NCBI GenBank assembly: GCA_026874595.1
Contig: CM049321.1
Location: 8,304,979-8,368,978, forward strand
DNA length: 64,000 bases
Origin: Sipunculus nudus
Lineage: Eukaryota; Annelida; Sipuncula; Golfingiida; Sipunculidae
Reading direction: 5' to 3'
The position numbers were made by a program, and so were the translations under genes. The notes below the pieces were generated by a model, which saw nothing but the letters and a program-made list of their open reading frames with translations, made no database searches and had not been told where the DNA came from. How positions within the stretch are numbered: the first letter of the stretch is position 1; each line of letters begins with the position of its first letter. Below, in pieces: positions 12,172 to 24,766 of the stretch.

Positions 12172-14530
12172 TCCAGGTTTTTATGCATTGATGGATCCTT
12201 CCTATGCATTTCTAAGTCTCTCCACTTATACCTATGTCACTCCACATGCAAGTAGTAGGGTATTTTAGTCTGTACTGAAAATGGGGTTAGGGTCCGAGAA
12301 GGACGCAAAAATGTGACATGAACATACTAAGAGGACATCTTCCAGGCAAGAATGTATCCAAGGAAAGAATTTGGTTACAATGGGACATGAATGGCAGACT
12401 ACAGAACAGAATAACACTTTTTTGTAACCATGTCCAAATTCCCAACTTATAGTCAGATGTACAGGCCGGGAATAATCAAGATGTGATAACCTGTTATTAA
12501 GAAATTTCAGCGAACCTGGCAGATGTTAGTGTGATTTATTCATACTGGCATTGATTGACTCACCCAGAGGTCTTTTCTACTAAAAACAAACCTCTTTGTG
12601 ACAGGCACTGCAGGACAGCCGGAACTACTTAAAAGTCTCAACTGTCCAACTTTTATATCTAAATTTGTTACATAATTCAAGGAAATGCTTTGTGTTTACA
12701 TTCTACATGCGCCTGCTTGCAAAACATTACTTATTCCGCCAAGTCCTTACCAAAAAAACACCTATGTTTATGTAATTTGCCTTGAAACAATACTTATTCA
12801 ACATATCGTATGGACTACTCTTCACTACATTTATACCTATAGCTATCGGTGTATTTTGAAGCCATGTTGCATTGTTGGATTGAGATTGTGATGACCACAA
12901 ACCCTACATGGAAAGGTCAGCCTCTTGTGAGTCTGCAGTGTGATAACTGGTTTTTTTATTGTTATTTGTTTTTATTTCCATTTTTTTAAATGTTGACTGG
13001 CTTTGTAGTCCAATGCGTTACCTACTTAACCAGATACTGATACAATAGAAATATCCCAGCACTAACTTACTGGTGTAGATAACATAACACCTGATGTTGA
13101 TGTCCCTAAAAATATACCTATACCACAGATATATCAAATGAAATAATGGTTAAGGAGTTTTTAAATACTCAAGGAAAACACATCACTCATACTTTTAGTA
13201 ATCTGATTTCGGGAGATACAAAAACATGAAATAACCTACCTGGCAAAGAATAGCATCAAAAGAAGAACACTATTTCAAAGGACTATAAACAAAAGAATAA
13301 AGAGTATGAAAAATGAACATCTTCAAATGAAATTTTACACTGATAATTGCTTTTATAACTTGGAGTTGAGTGTATAATTTCATACTATTTGATATGTCCA
13401 TTTAACTGTTATGCATCAGATTCCACCATAAAATGATATAATAAAAACATAATAGATCACATATCTGTTTGATATTGTATTACAAGTACATTTTACTAAG
13501 CACGAATTGATACATTATTAAATCTTAAAATTACTGTAACTGTGTGGAGTCCATTAGGTCTAAAATGACATGCTACACCTATGAGTATCTTGTAAGTTTG
13601 ATTATAATTTCCTTATTCTTGTGATTGTCATGTATTCAATTGACACCAGCACTGAAATGTAGTTTAATTATAATATAATAATATCATCTGATAACTCTTA
13701 AGACAATAAAGTGCAGTATCAGAAATTTTATAGTTCAGATTCCAAGCAAATACTATTCCATTTCATAGAAAATACCAAAAATTTCTATCATAGGAATTAA
13801 ATTATTTCAAAGTTAGAATAAACTTTATAATTATACAATCAGTCAATTCATCTTATTTCCAATGAATGATATTTACATATAACTTCATTGCTGGATATGG
13901 TGGAGAGAGACATAATTATTACTGGATGTCATTTGTCACTATGATACTGTCGACACAATATCCAGCAATATACCACAATATATTGTCCACAATTTTTTAA
14001 CATGACCAAAACCTATTTTTGCTGAGAATGGAACTTGTCGAGGATTTTCTATCAAGCAACAAATTTCCTAAAATACTCCAACAATATCGAGGAAAATCTC
14101 AGAAAACCATTAAGCAATGGCACCTTGCGAGGCCTATAGCTGCCTAATAGCCGGTGTCAACACAGCCAGATCTTGGACAATATTGTCAATTAGTATTCAT
14201 CAGGTGTACATCGTTTTACAAACCTAGACAGCCTGATCTCATTATCTGTGGATGAGCCTGGTCATTTATTTTTGTTACCCCTTGCAAAATCAACATAACC
14301 AATTGCCAAAAGCTCATGGGCTACTGGGTACACTTAAAAGCTGATATTTCTTCTGAAAGTGGTAATGAAAAAGTAGTTTAGCTCTTGTTACATGAAGTCT
14401 GAGGAAATCAATTATTGTTAATGCCATAGACTTTTGAGGTCTTTGAAATATCATATATCTGAATGGGCCTTAATTGAGAAGACAATGCAGACAACTCAAG
14501 TTTAAATTTCACAAACACATGGAGATAAAA
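12172..14530. other. Long AT-rich unique stretch, nothing recognised
   Basis: No element ends or tandem arrays were found. There is one open frame of 68 codons at 12685 without family features. The 13.9-14.3 kb part has slightly higher complexity. Confidence 0.4.
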
Positions 14531-14927
14531 AACAAGGGACCCATGGGTCATGGCGCTCAGCTGTTATACATGATAAAAAAATATGATTTGGAAATGAGGC
14601 ACATGCTGGTTTTGTGTGGTAATAAATAAAAGCTAAGAGTTGTTGGTGTTTAGCTTATGTATGATTTTGATAGTATCTTTGGAGACAGGGAAGAGGATTG
14701 ATTTCATTTATTTTATTGACAAATGGAGTGCTATTGTCACACAGATTTTGCCTTGGCCATATAAAATATAAGCAGCACATATAATATAAGAGTTTAACTA
14801 TTTATTAAAATTTAATAACAAATATTGTGCCAAATATAATTTATATTAAAAATAATAAGAGAATAATGATTTTTTTTAAATAAAATATAACTGAAATGAT
14901 TATTAAAATAATATTATAGAATACATT

Positions 14928-15084
14928 CATGAATGCATTCATGAATACATTTTGAAAGTATTAAATTTGCACTGGTATTCAAATACTTTCTTTTTTACTT
15001 GAATTCTTAATCTTATGCAAGAAATTTTATAATGATTCATATTTGTATTCAAATACATTTGCAAAGTATTTGCACCATGTCTGG
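14928..15084. repeat. Nested repeat fragment rich in tattcaaatac words
   Basis: Within copy 1 lies a block with attcatgaatgcattcatga, tattcaaatactttc, tattcaaatacatttgcaaa and a right border gcaccatgtctgg. The combination resembles a MITE type seen in other animals, with a gtattcaaatac-rich body and a ccagacatggtgc end. Its left border is not clear to me. Confidence 0.45.
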
Positions 15085-16938
15085 TATTTATTCAGTTTTA
15101 GCCAAACAATGATGTTGAGAATCCAGATTATACAAAATCCACAAATTTAAATAATGATCATAAGTACCTGGTTTTATGGCTTTTTTTTATATTAAAAAAA
15201 ATAAATGTAATATATTCACTTTGGACTACTTTCACATCAATCTACACACTATACACAGTAGGAATCTAGATTAATATTATCAACTGTATCTTTTTCTATC
15301 ATTAATTTCCTTCATATGATCCCTAATGATTAGTAATGAATAATATGATTTATTTTTGTTATCATTAAAAAACTGAACTGAAAAAATACCATATGTGACT
15401 ACATGGTGTTATTTGGAATACTCGACATTCTATCCATCCATACAAGATTCTTACATCATCAGTAACTGCAAGTTAATTTCCTGTTACTCAACAACTAAGA
15501 AATTCCTTTACTATTAATTTTTCTTTAATTTGTTATTAAAAACCAATAAAAATTTATAAATTTATAGTTTCTTGTTAAGTTGTTGATCAAAACAACTACT
15601 AGATAAGTTGGGTCGGACACCTGGATCAACTGTGGCAGGCCATAAGCTGCCTGGCTGCCCCAGTGTATGCCTCCCTCAATTGGCATAATTTGCTGAAAGG
15701 TCAATAAGGTCAACATACAGGTGACTGAAAAGGGGCTTTGGAAAGCCTGCTTCTGACATGGTCTCATAAAAACATTAATAAAACTACAATTTTTGGCCAT
15801 TTTCTTTCAGCTTTCTAAACTAAAAAGCTGAAATCCTTATGTATGCATGATATGAAAATCATATCAACAGTGCTCACAGGAAACAAACGTGCCATGGTCA
15901 AAGTTGGGCAAAATTTAAGGTACTAATTTGGGCCCACAACATAAAACAATTACGCAATACTGACATCATTTCTGGCATGTGCATAGCGAATGAATAGAAA
16001 AATATGTATATTATATATGATCAAAGTCAGATCAGTGGTTTTGATATTAGGCAGTCTTGTGTAACAATGGGTTTTTAATGGAAAATAAAGTTTTTCATTA
16101 ATATCTAAAAGGAATTAAGTCCTAGTGACCAAATTCTTAGCATGGTATGGGATTTTGGAGACATCTAACTGTATGTCATATTTTAGGAACTCAGAGCTGA
16201 AGCTGGGGAGCTGAGCTCTAGCAAACTGCATTACACTAGCTTGATGTAAATAATATGTGACATGGTGCTTGAAAACTAGAATAAAATCTACAGTTTTTGA
16301 TCAACTGGTTTAAAATTTTTAGTGTTAACAGATGAAATGCTAACAAAAACAAGCTGTGAAATAAAATCCACAGCAGTTACAAGAACAAAATGTGCCATGG
16401 TCAAAGTTGGGCAAAATTTAAGGTAACAATTTTTTATTTTTGCTAATATTTTAATAAATTTAAAAGATTTTGATCTAATTTTGGGTATACAATTTAATTT
16501 TATTAATTTAAGTAATATTACTGGAAACAAAGTCCTTAACTTTAACATGTTTTGTGTTAAGTGATCAAATATCTTTCCTGATTTTTTACAAAATGCATTA
16601 TGTTTGGGCACTTAACTTTTTTAAATGATATAATACAGACCTAATTTCTGGCATGTACATAGGAACTATATACAGGAATATTTACTGTAAATTTGAGGAA
16701 AAACAGATGTGTGGTTTTGATATTAGGCAGTCCTGAAGTGTGAAAATAGGTTTTTAATAAAAAATTGAGGTTTTTCCTTCATTTCTCAAAGGAACGAAGT
16801 CGCAAAGACCCAGTTTTCGGCTTGGTAGGAGATCTTGGGGACATCTAACATTATGCCAAATTTTGGATTCCTGAGTCTTATGGTTTCAAAAGTGCCAGTT
16901 TAACGGACGGACAGCCGACAGACAAAGGACCACGACTA

Positions 16939-16969
16939 TAGCTCAGATGACTTATAGTCAGCTGAGCTA
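16939..16969 (+). other. 3' terminal hairpin of pearl-like copy 1
   Basis: There is a 14-position stem with one A-G mismatch: outer arm TAGCTCAG with CTGAGCTA, inner arm TGACT with AGTCA, loop TAT. The same stem with another loop occurs at 24736-24766. Confidence 0.85.
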
Positions 16970-16973
16970 AAAA

Positions 16974-17330
16974 TGTAGATGACAAAATGGGTTTTCCTGG
17001 TCATATTCTTCTGAGAAGCTTATCCTTGAATTGATTTAGAAGTGTAATTATCCTTATTCATCCTAAAACGAGTCTTGATGAAAACTTGTTGTTATGGATT
17101 GGGGTGAGTACTTAAGATTTTTTATACTTCATTCAATGTTAATCCAGTGTAGTTAAGGCATAGGTTAAAGGTTTTTTTTTTCTTGGCATTTCTGCAACTG
17201 CATTCTAAAATACCTCTACATGTTAAGTACATATGTTTAACATTTTTGTTTTAATTTACCAATTAATTTAATTAAACAAATAATAAATTATGGATCAAAC
17301 AGAGCTCAACAATAATTGCCCTTTGTATAT
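16974..17330. other. AT-rich unique DNA, nothing recognised
   Basis: No features seen between the element end and the degenerate repeats downstream. Confidence 0.4.
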
Positions 17331-17690
17331 AATAGTGAACTCCTACCTCATTAAATATGTACTGATGTTGTTAATAAATTTAATTCAGGTGAAAAAGTCC
17401 AACAGTCATTATTTACAACAACTTAATAAAAAATCCATCCGATTTTTAATAATTAAGAGTTGCCAAAGTCTGGTGATATAGCTCTGACCTTATTAAATAT
17501 GCATGGATTTTGTCCAGAATCAAACTTAGGCAAGATATTGTTTTGGTTAATATTTTTGTTGAGTTTCATCAAAATCTATCATATTCCTGGCAAGTTATTG
17601 TGGTGGCAACACAAAGAAACCATGTGACTGACTTCTGACCTCATCAAATAAGCAAGGATTTTGCTCAGAATTAAACATTTATATTAACTT
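17331..17690 (+). repeat. Degenerate tandem units of about 142-151 bp
   Basis: The words ctcattaaatatg (17347), cttattaaatatgcatgga (17489) and ctcatcaaataagcaagga (17640) recur, the last two followed by ttttg-cagaat-aaac. This suggests two to three old tandem copies. Confidence 0.5.
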
Positions 17691-18526
17691 ATATCTGCCT
17701 TTATGTGTTGAGGGACAAAAATGAATCTCTACTTATTTTTCCATATATTCTTCATTGTGAATGTTTTATGTATGTGATGTAGACGAATATGGACAGATCA
17801 CTTCTGGTCAGCAAGTAATACAGAAAATAAGGGGTATCTGGAAAGAAATAGGATTTAAAAAATGAAAAAGTCAAAACAAAAACAAAATCAACACCTGGGC
17901 CTGGACATTATAAAACAAGAACAGGTGAAATTCAGGGGCCACTGAGTGTCATTTGGTGTTGTTTTTTTTTACAACAAAGTTACTGGAACAAGAAGAATTG
18001 GGAAACATAATAGACGTAATACTTGTTGTTTTTGCATGGGCTGACAGACATCTACCCAGGTCTAAATAGCTTTCAAACCAGATGTGGTTGAGAGGGAGAC
18101 GGCCTCTTATTCTATTTGGCTTAAATTGCAGACTGCCTCAGGCTGACGGTTATATTGCCCTTGAAGCCTGCCCTGGAAACTCTTGGCAGTCTCCCGCCTC
18201 TCCTGGTGTTGGTAAATGTATTGCCTATGATTTACTTGCCTATCAAAAAAAGCCTTCTTCGGTCAATGGCTGTTGACCTTGTCTGTTTTATCACACATCT
18301 GCCTCATTCTGTGAGAGATATATATTCAATGATTTCTTTTATACCATGCATTAGAGAAATCCCTGCAGTGTTCTTATTACAGTCCCCAGAATAGTACATT
18401 TTTTAAAATAAAATAACAAAATTTGATAAAAAGATTGTCCTTCGTTTAATTTACATCAAACCTTTAATTATTATTCATGGGCTTGATCCATGGTCTTTGG
18501 TTTTCAGTGTTAACTGAATGTAGGGA
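17691..18526. other. Unique DNA, nothing recognised
   Basis: A less AT-rich patch at 18.06-18.36 kb contains two overlapping open frames of 64 and 79 codons, without features that would identify an exon. Confidence 0.35.
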
Positions 18527-18832
18527 AGGCCAAAAAATAAAAGTTATGGTTCCAAGGCACCACCCATTTTAATTTTAAACCCCTACATCAAAAATTTTTA
18601 TTTTGATTTTTATCTTGCTAAAAAAAAATAAAATAATACAATTTTGATAAGATTTCTTATGTTAGGTAGTGCTTTTACCTGTTAAGCAAAAAAAATCTGT
18701 TATTTTCATGCTTTTCCCTGATCATATGACATGTATTATCAAAACATACATAAAAAGGTAAAAATAAAATATCACTGGCCTACACTGGTTTCTAGAAAAA
18801 AGTGCCTGAGAACCATACCTTTTTTTTTGCCT
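18527..18832 (+). mobile_element. MITE family B, copy 1 (about 306 bp)
   Basis: The left end (aggccaaaaaataaaa, then gttatggttccaaggcac) is mirrored by the right end (gtgcctgagaaccatac followed by a T-run and gcct). The interior has caattttgataagatttc, gcttttacctgtta and ccctgatcatatgacat. Copies lie at 29565-29860 (opposite orientation) and 56672-57000. No coding capacity. Confidence 0.85.
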
Positions 18833-19694
18833 TAATGTAGATAATTATATGAATGTTATCTATACTATAATTAATGGTGGTGGCATTCACCTGTTGTCGC
18901 ACAACTCCTCTGTGGCCAACTCCCAGAAATGCAATCTTTTGGTAATCAGGAGCCAGGAATGATGCCAATTTTGTCGTAAATGAGGTTATTTTCATATTTT
19001 CGGATAAATGCATAGAATTTTACAATCAGATGGCCATCTATCAGAAACTTGTCCATTTTATCTAGCCTGGCATATTCAAAACCAAGCCAGGTTCAAATCT
19101 GACCCAAGGAGAACTCGTCCCAAACAAAGTCAGTGTCCTGACCTGTCCCAATCCTGTCTGCATTTTAGGGGATTTTATTCAGGAGAGCTGTTGAGGTATA
19201 TGAACTGAGCTTTAACTGTCAGCTAAATGTGAAGCTCATAAATTACTGGTAACAGTCTGGTCCATCCATTAATGGTCACTTCCCTGGGTTTTTTTTTAAA
19301 TCCATTTACCAGGGAGGTGGAGGACTGATTTTGTGTACATAATACAAATACTCAGGGACAAAGTGTCTCTTGAGTCTACCACAGCATACCCCCTTCTAAA
19401 ATTAGCCCCCTTCTTCATAAACTTGCTGACACTTGAAAAGGCCAAAGCCCTTTGGGTCAAGGTTAAACCTTTACCCAAAGGCCTGAATTTTAATTAATTT
19501 TCAGTTAGCAATTTTCTTTCTTGGAGAAATGTAATCATAGTGATATTACCTCTTCATCTTAATTAAATTATCTGTAGAAAACACAGAAGAGTAAAACTAT
19601 CAACTCATGAACATTTGAACAATGTTTGATGTCTAACAATATAACATGCAAAATAATCCTGTTGAACACAGTTTGTGGCTGCGATTACAATTTT
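18833..19694. other. Unique DNA, nothing recognised
   Basis: Short open frames of 60-73 codons occur on both strands without recognisable domains. Confidence 0.35.
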
Positions 19695-19777
19695 TGTAAG
19701 GCTAGCGAAAATTCATGAAGGCCAATTTATGCAGAAGTTCATAGATGGCTAGACAAGTACTTTAATGTCAAGCCCTG
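19695..19777. mobile_element. Truncated right end of the CAGGGCTCGACATTAAC MITE
   Basis: The stretch gctagcgaaaattcatgaag through tttaatgtcaagccctg matches the right third of the 11907-12171 copy. The left end is missing. Confidence 0.6.
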
Positions 19778-19977
19778 TAAAATATCATAAGATATACATA
19801 ACAAGTGACCCATGGGTCATGACGCTCAGCTGACTGGGAAGAGATTCACAAAAGGAAATTTTATCATCAGGATGGTAGATACCCATTCAACTGAAGCATC
19901 ACACAGATTAACCAACAGGCCAAGATTTAGTCTGTATTTATATATCTGAAAAATAGAGAAAAAATGTGTAAAATTTA

Positions 19978-20770
19978 AAAACTAGAATACGGGTAGCCGA
20001 CAAGTGACTACGTGTATCTGCCAAAATCAGAGTGAAGTGAGGCATGGATTGAGTGGCAAGGGGAAACAGAGTGAGGTATGTTGCATATTAGCATGGATGT
20101 CTGCAGCCTAAATGTGTATGTAGGTTGTGCAACCTACCACAAATCCAGAAAGCTGTCCAAGTTGTATACATATGCAAAACTTTAGGCAGAAAAGTCAAAC
20201 CACTACATGGATATGAGTGATTTTAGCCCACGGCAGACAAACAGACAGACGCTGTGCAAAAATGGTTGCAGGTGGCGCCACCAGTTTAGTGTATGATAAA
20301 GAGCTATGTTAGATCTATATACATGCCAAATTTTGGCCCGATCGGTCAAACGGTTCCCGAAATATGAGCTTGGATGTCATCAGCGTGAATGAGAATGTAG
20401 GTGGCGCCACCTGTCATAAAATCAAGAAAGCTATCCAGGATGTATACGCATGCCGAATTTCAGGTGAATTAGTCAATTCACTGCAGAGATATGAGTGATT
20501 TTAACCAAAGCCAGATGAACAGATGGACACTGTGCAAACATGGTTACAGGTGGCGCCACCATTTTTTGTGTATGTTATAGAGCTATCCAAGGGCTACATT
20601 AGTATAAATTTTATTTCCTGATCAGTCAAACGGTTCCCGAGATATGAGCTTGGAAAGCTCATAAAATCAAGTCCCAGAGGAGCTCTCTGGAAACAATCGC
20701 GGCAACGGCGGAGGAACCCAGTCAAAAACATAGTATCCACAAAACTTCGTTTTGGCGGGTACAAAAATAC
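19978..20770 (+). repeat. Shared internal module with GGTGGCGCCACC units
   Basis: It begins at ctagaatacgggtagccgac and contains repeating half-units with gaatgtaggtggcgccacct, gatatgagtgattttaacc, cagatgaacagatggacac and ggttcccgagatatgagctt. The end has acatagtatccacaaaact and cgttttggcgg. The same order appears at 44383-45290, and the first part also occurs, inverted, at 1-262. Confidence 0.85.
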
Positions 20771-21309
20771 AGGTGGCTCCACCAGTCTGCAGAAACTAAT
20801 AAAAACACTTACAAACATCAATATCCATGCAAAGAATCATGGTGATCTCCCCATTAGTTGTTCAGATACTTCAGCTTTTGTATCAAATTTTCCATTATTC
20901 TGAGGGATACTTCGGAGTCCTATAGCTTGAAGGATATGGGTAACAGAGACCTAATTTTAAGTTTCCACAGGCACTTTTCATGGGCCTTCTTGCATGACAA
21001 GAATGAAGATTCTAGGTCCAGTTGTTGCGATTTGTACCCTGTTGACAGATAACCACATCTTTAAAGGTATCAAAAAAAGAGAAAAAAAAAATCGTAAAAA
21101 TTTGTAAAAAATAGAGGTGGCGCACCCAGTCTGCAGAAACTGATGGAACAGGTCATGATCAATATGTATGCCGAAAATCATGACCATCAGTGTTGTAGTT
21201 ATTGAGATACTGCAGTTTTTGTATCAAATTTTCCATTATTCTGGGGGGTAATTTGGAGCCATACAGCTTAAAGAATATGGGTAACAGAGACCTAATTTCA
21301 GGTTTCCAT

Positions 21310-22964
21310 GGAGACTTTTCATGGGTCTCCCTGTGTGTCAAGAATGAAGATTCTAGGTCCAGTTTTAATGATTTGTGCCCTGTTAACAGATGTTCATAAC
21401 TTTAAAGGTCTCAAAAATAGAGAAAAAATTCGTAAAAAAAAACGAACAAATACAGGTGGTGCCACCAGTCTGCAGAAACTGATGAAACACTCCATGATCA
21501 ATATCCATGAAAACAATTATGGTGATCTCTGCATTAGATGTTCAGATACTTCAGCTTTTGTATCAAATTTTCCATTATTCTGAGCTGTAACTTTGGAGTG
21601 CCATAGCTCAAAGGATATGGGTAACAGAGACCTAATTTCAGGTGTCCATGGAGACTTATAATGGGTCTCCCTGTGTGTCAACAATGAAGATTCTAGGTCC
21701 AGTCCTTACGATTTGTACCCTGTTGACAGATAACTACATCCTGAAAGGTCTCGAAAATAGAGAAAAAAAAATTGTGAAAATTTGAAAAAATACAGATGGC
21801 ACCACCAGTCTGCAGGTACTGATGAAACACCTCTTGATCAATATGTATGCCAAAAATCATGACCATCAGTGTTGTAGTTATTGAGATGTTGCAGTTTGTT
21901 TTTATCTGGGGGGTTATTGGGAGCCCCCCATAGCTCAAAGGATATGGGTAACAGAGACCTTATTTCAGGTTTCCATGCAGACTTTTTATGGACCTCTCAG
22001 TGTGTCAAGAATGAAGATTCTAGTTCCAGTCTTTATGATTTGTGCCCTGTTAACAGCTGTTCACATTTTTAAATTCGTAAAAAATTGAAAAATTCAGGTG
22101 GCGCCACCAGTCTGCAGGAAGTGATGAAACATCTCATCATCAATACGTATGCCAAAAATCATGACCATCAGTGATGTAGTTAATGAGATATTGAAGTTTT
22201 TGTATGAAATTTTTGACAATTCTGGGGGGTAATTTGGGGCCCCATAGCTCGAAGGATATGGGTTACAGAGATCTTATTTATGGTTTCCACAGAGGCTTTT
22301 AATAGGTTTCTCAGTGTGTCGAGAATGAAGATTCTAGGTCCAGCGGTTACAATTTGTGCCACGTTAACAGATGACAGCATCTTTAAACGTCTCAATAATA
22401 GAGGAAAAAATTGTAAAAAAATCGAAAAATACAGGTGGCGCCACCAGTCTGCAGGAACTTATGGAACATCTCATGATCAATATGTATGCCAAAAATCATG
22501 ACCATCAGTGTTGTAGTTATTGAGATATTGAAGTTATTGTATGAAATGTTTTACTATTCTGGGGGGTACTTTGGGGCCCCATAGCTCGAAGGATATGGGT
22601 AACAGAGACCTAATTTCTGGTTTTCAAGGAGATTTTTCATGCTCCTCTCAGTGTATCAAGAATTAAGATTCTAGGTCTAGGCTTTACGATTTGTGCCTTG
22701 TTAACAGATGTTCACATTTTTAAAGGTCTCAAAAATAGAGAAAAAAATTTGTAAAAAATTGAAAAATACAGGTGGCACCACCAGTCTGCAGGAAGTGATG
22801 GAACATCTCATGATCAATATGTATGCCAAAAATCATGAGCATCAGTCAAGTAGTTAATGAGATATTGAAGTTTTTGTATGAAATTTTTTACTTTTCTGGG
22901 GGGTACTTTGGGGCCCCATAGCTTGAAGGATATGGGTAACAGAGACCTAATTTCTGGTTTCCAA
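21310..22964 (+). repeat. 1,655-bp tandem duplication, copy A
   Basis: Five consecutive array units are repeated immediately downstream with an offset of 1,655 bp. By eye I noticed only two single-base differences: C at 22341 against A at 23996, and G at 22839 against C at 24494. Identity begins at the G of ggagac at 21310. Upstream of it the paired sequences differ at several places. Confidence 0.95.
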
Positions 22965-24619
22965 GGAGACTTTTCATGGGTCTCCCTGTGTGTCAAGAAT
23001 GAAGATTCTAGGTCCAGTTTTAATGATTTGTGCCCTGTTAACAGATGTTCATAACTTTAAAGGTCTCAAAAATAGAGAAAAAATTCGTAAAAAAAAACGA
23101 ACAAATACAGGTGGTGCCACCAGTCTGCAGAAACTGATGAAACACTCCATGATCAATATCCATGAAAACAATTATGGTGATCTCTGCATTAGATGTTCAG
23201 ATACTTCAGCTTTTGTATCAAATTTTCCATTATTCTGAGCTGTAACTTTGGAGTGCCATAGCTCAAAGGATATGGGTAACAGAGACCTAATTTCAGGTGT
23301 CCATGGAGACTTATAATGGGTCTCCCTGTGTGTCAACAATGAAGATTCTAGGTCCAGTCCTTACGATTTGTACCCTGTTGACAGATAACTACATCCTGAA
23401 AGGTCTCGAAAATAGAGAAAAAAAAATTGTGAAAATTTGAAAAAATACAGATGGCACCACCAGTCTGCAGGTACTGATGAAACACCTCTTGATCAATATG
23501 TATGCCAAAAATCATGACCATCAGTGTTGTAGTTATTGAGATGTTGCAGTTTGTTTTTATCTGGGGGGTTATTGGGAGCCCCCCATAGCTCAAAGGATAT
23601 GGGTAACAGAGACCTTATTTCAGGTTTCCATGCAGACTTTTTATGGACCTCTCAGTGTGTCAAGAATGAAGATTCTAGTTCCAGTCTTTATGATTTGTGC
23701 CCTGTTAACAGCTGTTCACATTTTTAAATTCGTAAAAAATTGAAAAATTCAGGTGGCGCCACCAGTCTGCAGGAAGTGATGAAACATCTCATCATCAATA
23801 CGTATGCCAAAAATCATGACCATCAGTGATGTAGTTAATGAGATATTGAAGTTTTTGTATGAAATTTTTGACAATTCTGGGGGGTAATTTGGGGCCCCAT
23901 AGCTCGAAGGATATGGGTTACAGAGATCTTATTTATGGTTTCCACAGAGGCTTTTAATAGGTTTCTCAGTGTGTCGAGAATGAAGATTCTAGGTCAAGCG
24001 GTTACAATTTGTGCCACGTTAACAGATGACAGCATCTTTAAACGTCTCAATAATAGAGGAAAAAATTGTAAAAAAATCGAAAAATACAGGTGGCGCCACC
24101 AGTCTGCAGGAACTTATGGAACATCTCATGATCAATATGTATGCCAAAAATCATGACCATCAGTGTTGTAGTTATTGAGATATTGAAGTTATTGTATGAA
24201 ATGTTTTACTATTCTGGGGGGTACTTTGGGGCCCCATAGCTCGAAGGATATGGGTAACAGAGACCTAATTTCTGGTTTTCAAGGAGATTTTTCATGCTCC
24301 TCTCAGTGTATCAAGAATTAAGATTCTAGGTCTAGGCTTTACGATTTGTGCCTTGTTAACAGATGTTCACATTTTTAAAGGTCTCAAAAATAGAGAAAAA
24401 AATTTGTAAAAAATTGAAAAATACAGGTGGCACCACCAGTCTGCAGGAAGTGATGGAACATCTCATGATCAATATGTATGCCAAAAATCATGACCATCAG
24501 TCAAGTAGTTAATGAGATATTGAAGTTTTTGTATGAAATTTTTTACTTTTCTGGGGGGTACTTTGGGGCCCCATAGCTTGAAGGATATGGGTAACAGAGA
24601 CCTAATTTCTGGTTTCCAA
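22965..24619 (+). repeat. 1,655-bp tandem duplication, copy B
   Basis: Second copy of the block at 21310-22964. After 24619 the sequence departs into the element's own 3' part (gagatttttcattgacc). Near identity contrasts with the divergence among single units, so the block duplication is much younger than the array, or it is an assembly artefact. Confidence 0.95.
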
Positions 24620-24735
24620 GGAGATTTTTCATTGACCTCTCAGAATCCCAAGTTACAAGGTTCTAGGTTCAGCGGTTACGATTTGTGCCTGGTTAACGGA
24701 CGGACAGACGGACGACGGACAAAGAGTGATCGCTA

Positions 24736-24766
24736 TAGCTCAGATGACTTTCAGTCAGCTGAGCTA
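24736..24766 (+). other. 3' terminal hairpin of pearl-like copy 2
   Basis: Arms TAGCTCAG/CTGAGCTA and TGACT/AGTCA, one A-G mismatch, loop TTC, then AAAA. Same stem as at 16939-16969. Confidence 0.85.

Larger units (their letters stand above)
14531..16973 (+). mobile_element. Pearl/Helentron-like non-autonomous element, copy 1
   Basis: The left end is acaagggacccatgggtca followed by tggcgctcagctg. The right end is an ACGG-rich stretch (16902-16930) and then a hairpin at 16939-16969. The hairpin arms are TAGCTCAG/CTGAGCTA and TGACT/AGTCA, with one A-G mismatch and a TAT loop, and it is followed by an A-run. Near the ends, GCTCAGCTG (14555-14563) is the inverted complement of CAGCTGAGC in the hairpin. 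The core holds two diverged units about 503 bp apart (gccatggtcaaagttgggca at 15891 and 16394), both with ggttttgatattaggcagtc. No replication initiator or helicase is encoded. The assignment rests on architecture. Confidence 0.75.
20771..24690 (+). repeat. Satellite-like array, unit about 336 bp
   Basis: Each unit has a GGTGGCGCCACCAGTCTGCAG-type start or a close variant (20772, 21116, 21455 and onward), atcaatatgtatgccaaaaa, tctggggggta and gaaggatatgggtaacagag. These are followed by acctaatttc, gattctaggtcca and tttgtgccctgttaacag. Spacing between starts ranges from about 303 to 344 bp. The array encloses two 1,655-bp blocks of five units. Confidence 0.95.

Noticed and set aside
13800-14260. 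Possible inverted repeats with gtcgaggattttct and atcgaggaaaatctc
   Set aside because: The words are short and direct rather than a clear stem, and borders could not be defined.
24736-24766. tagctcag as the A box of a tRNA gene
   Set aside because: It is one arm of the element's terminal hairpin, and no B box follows.
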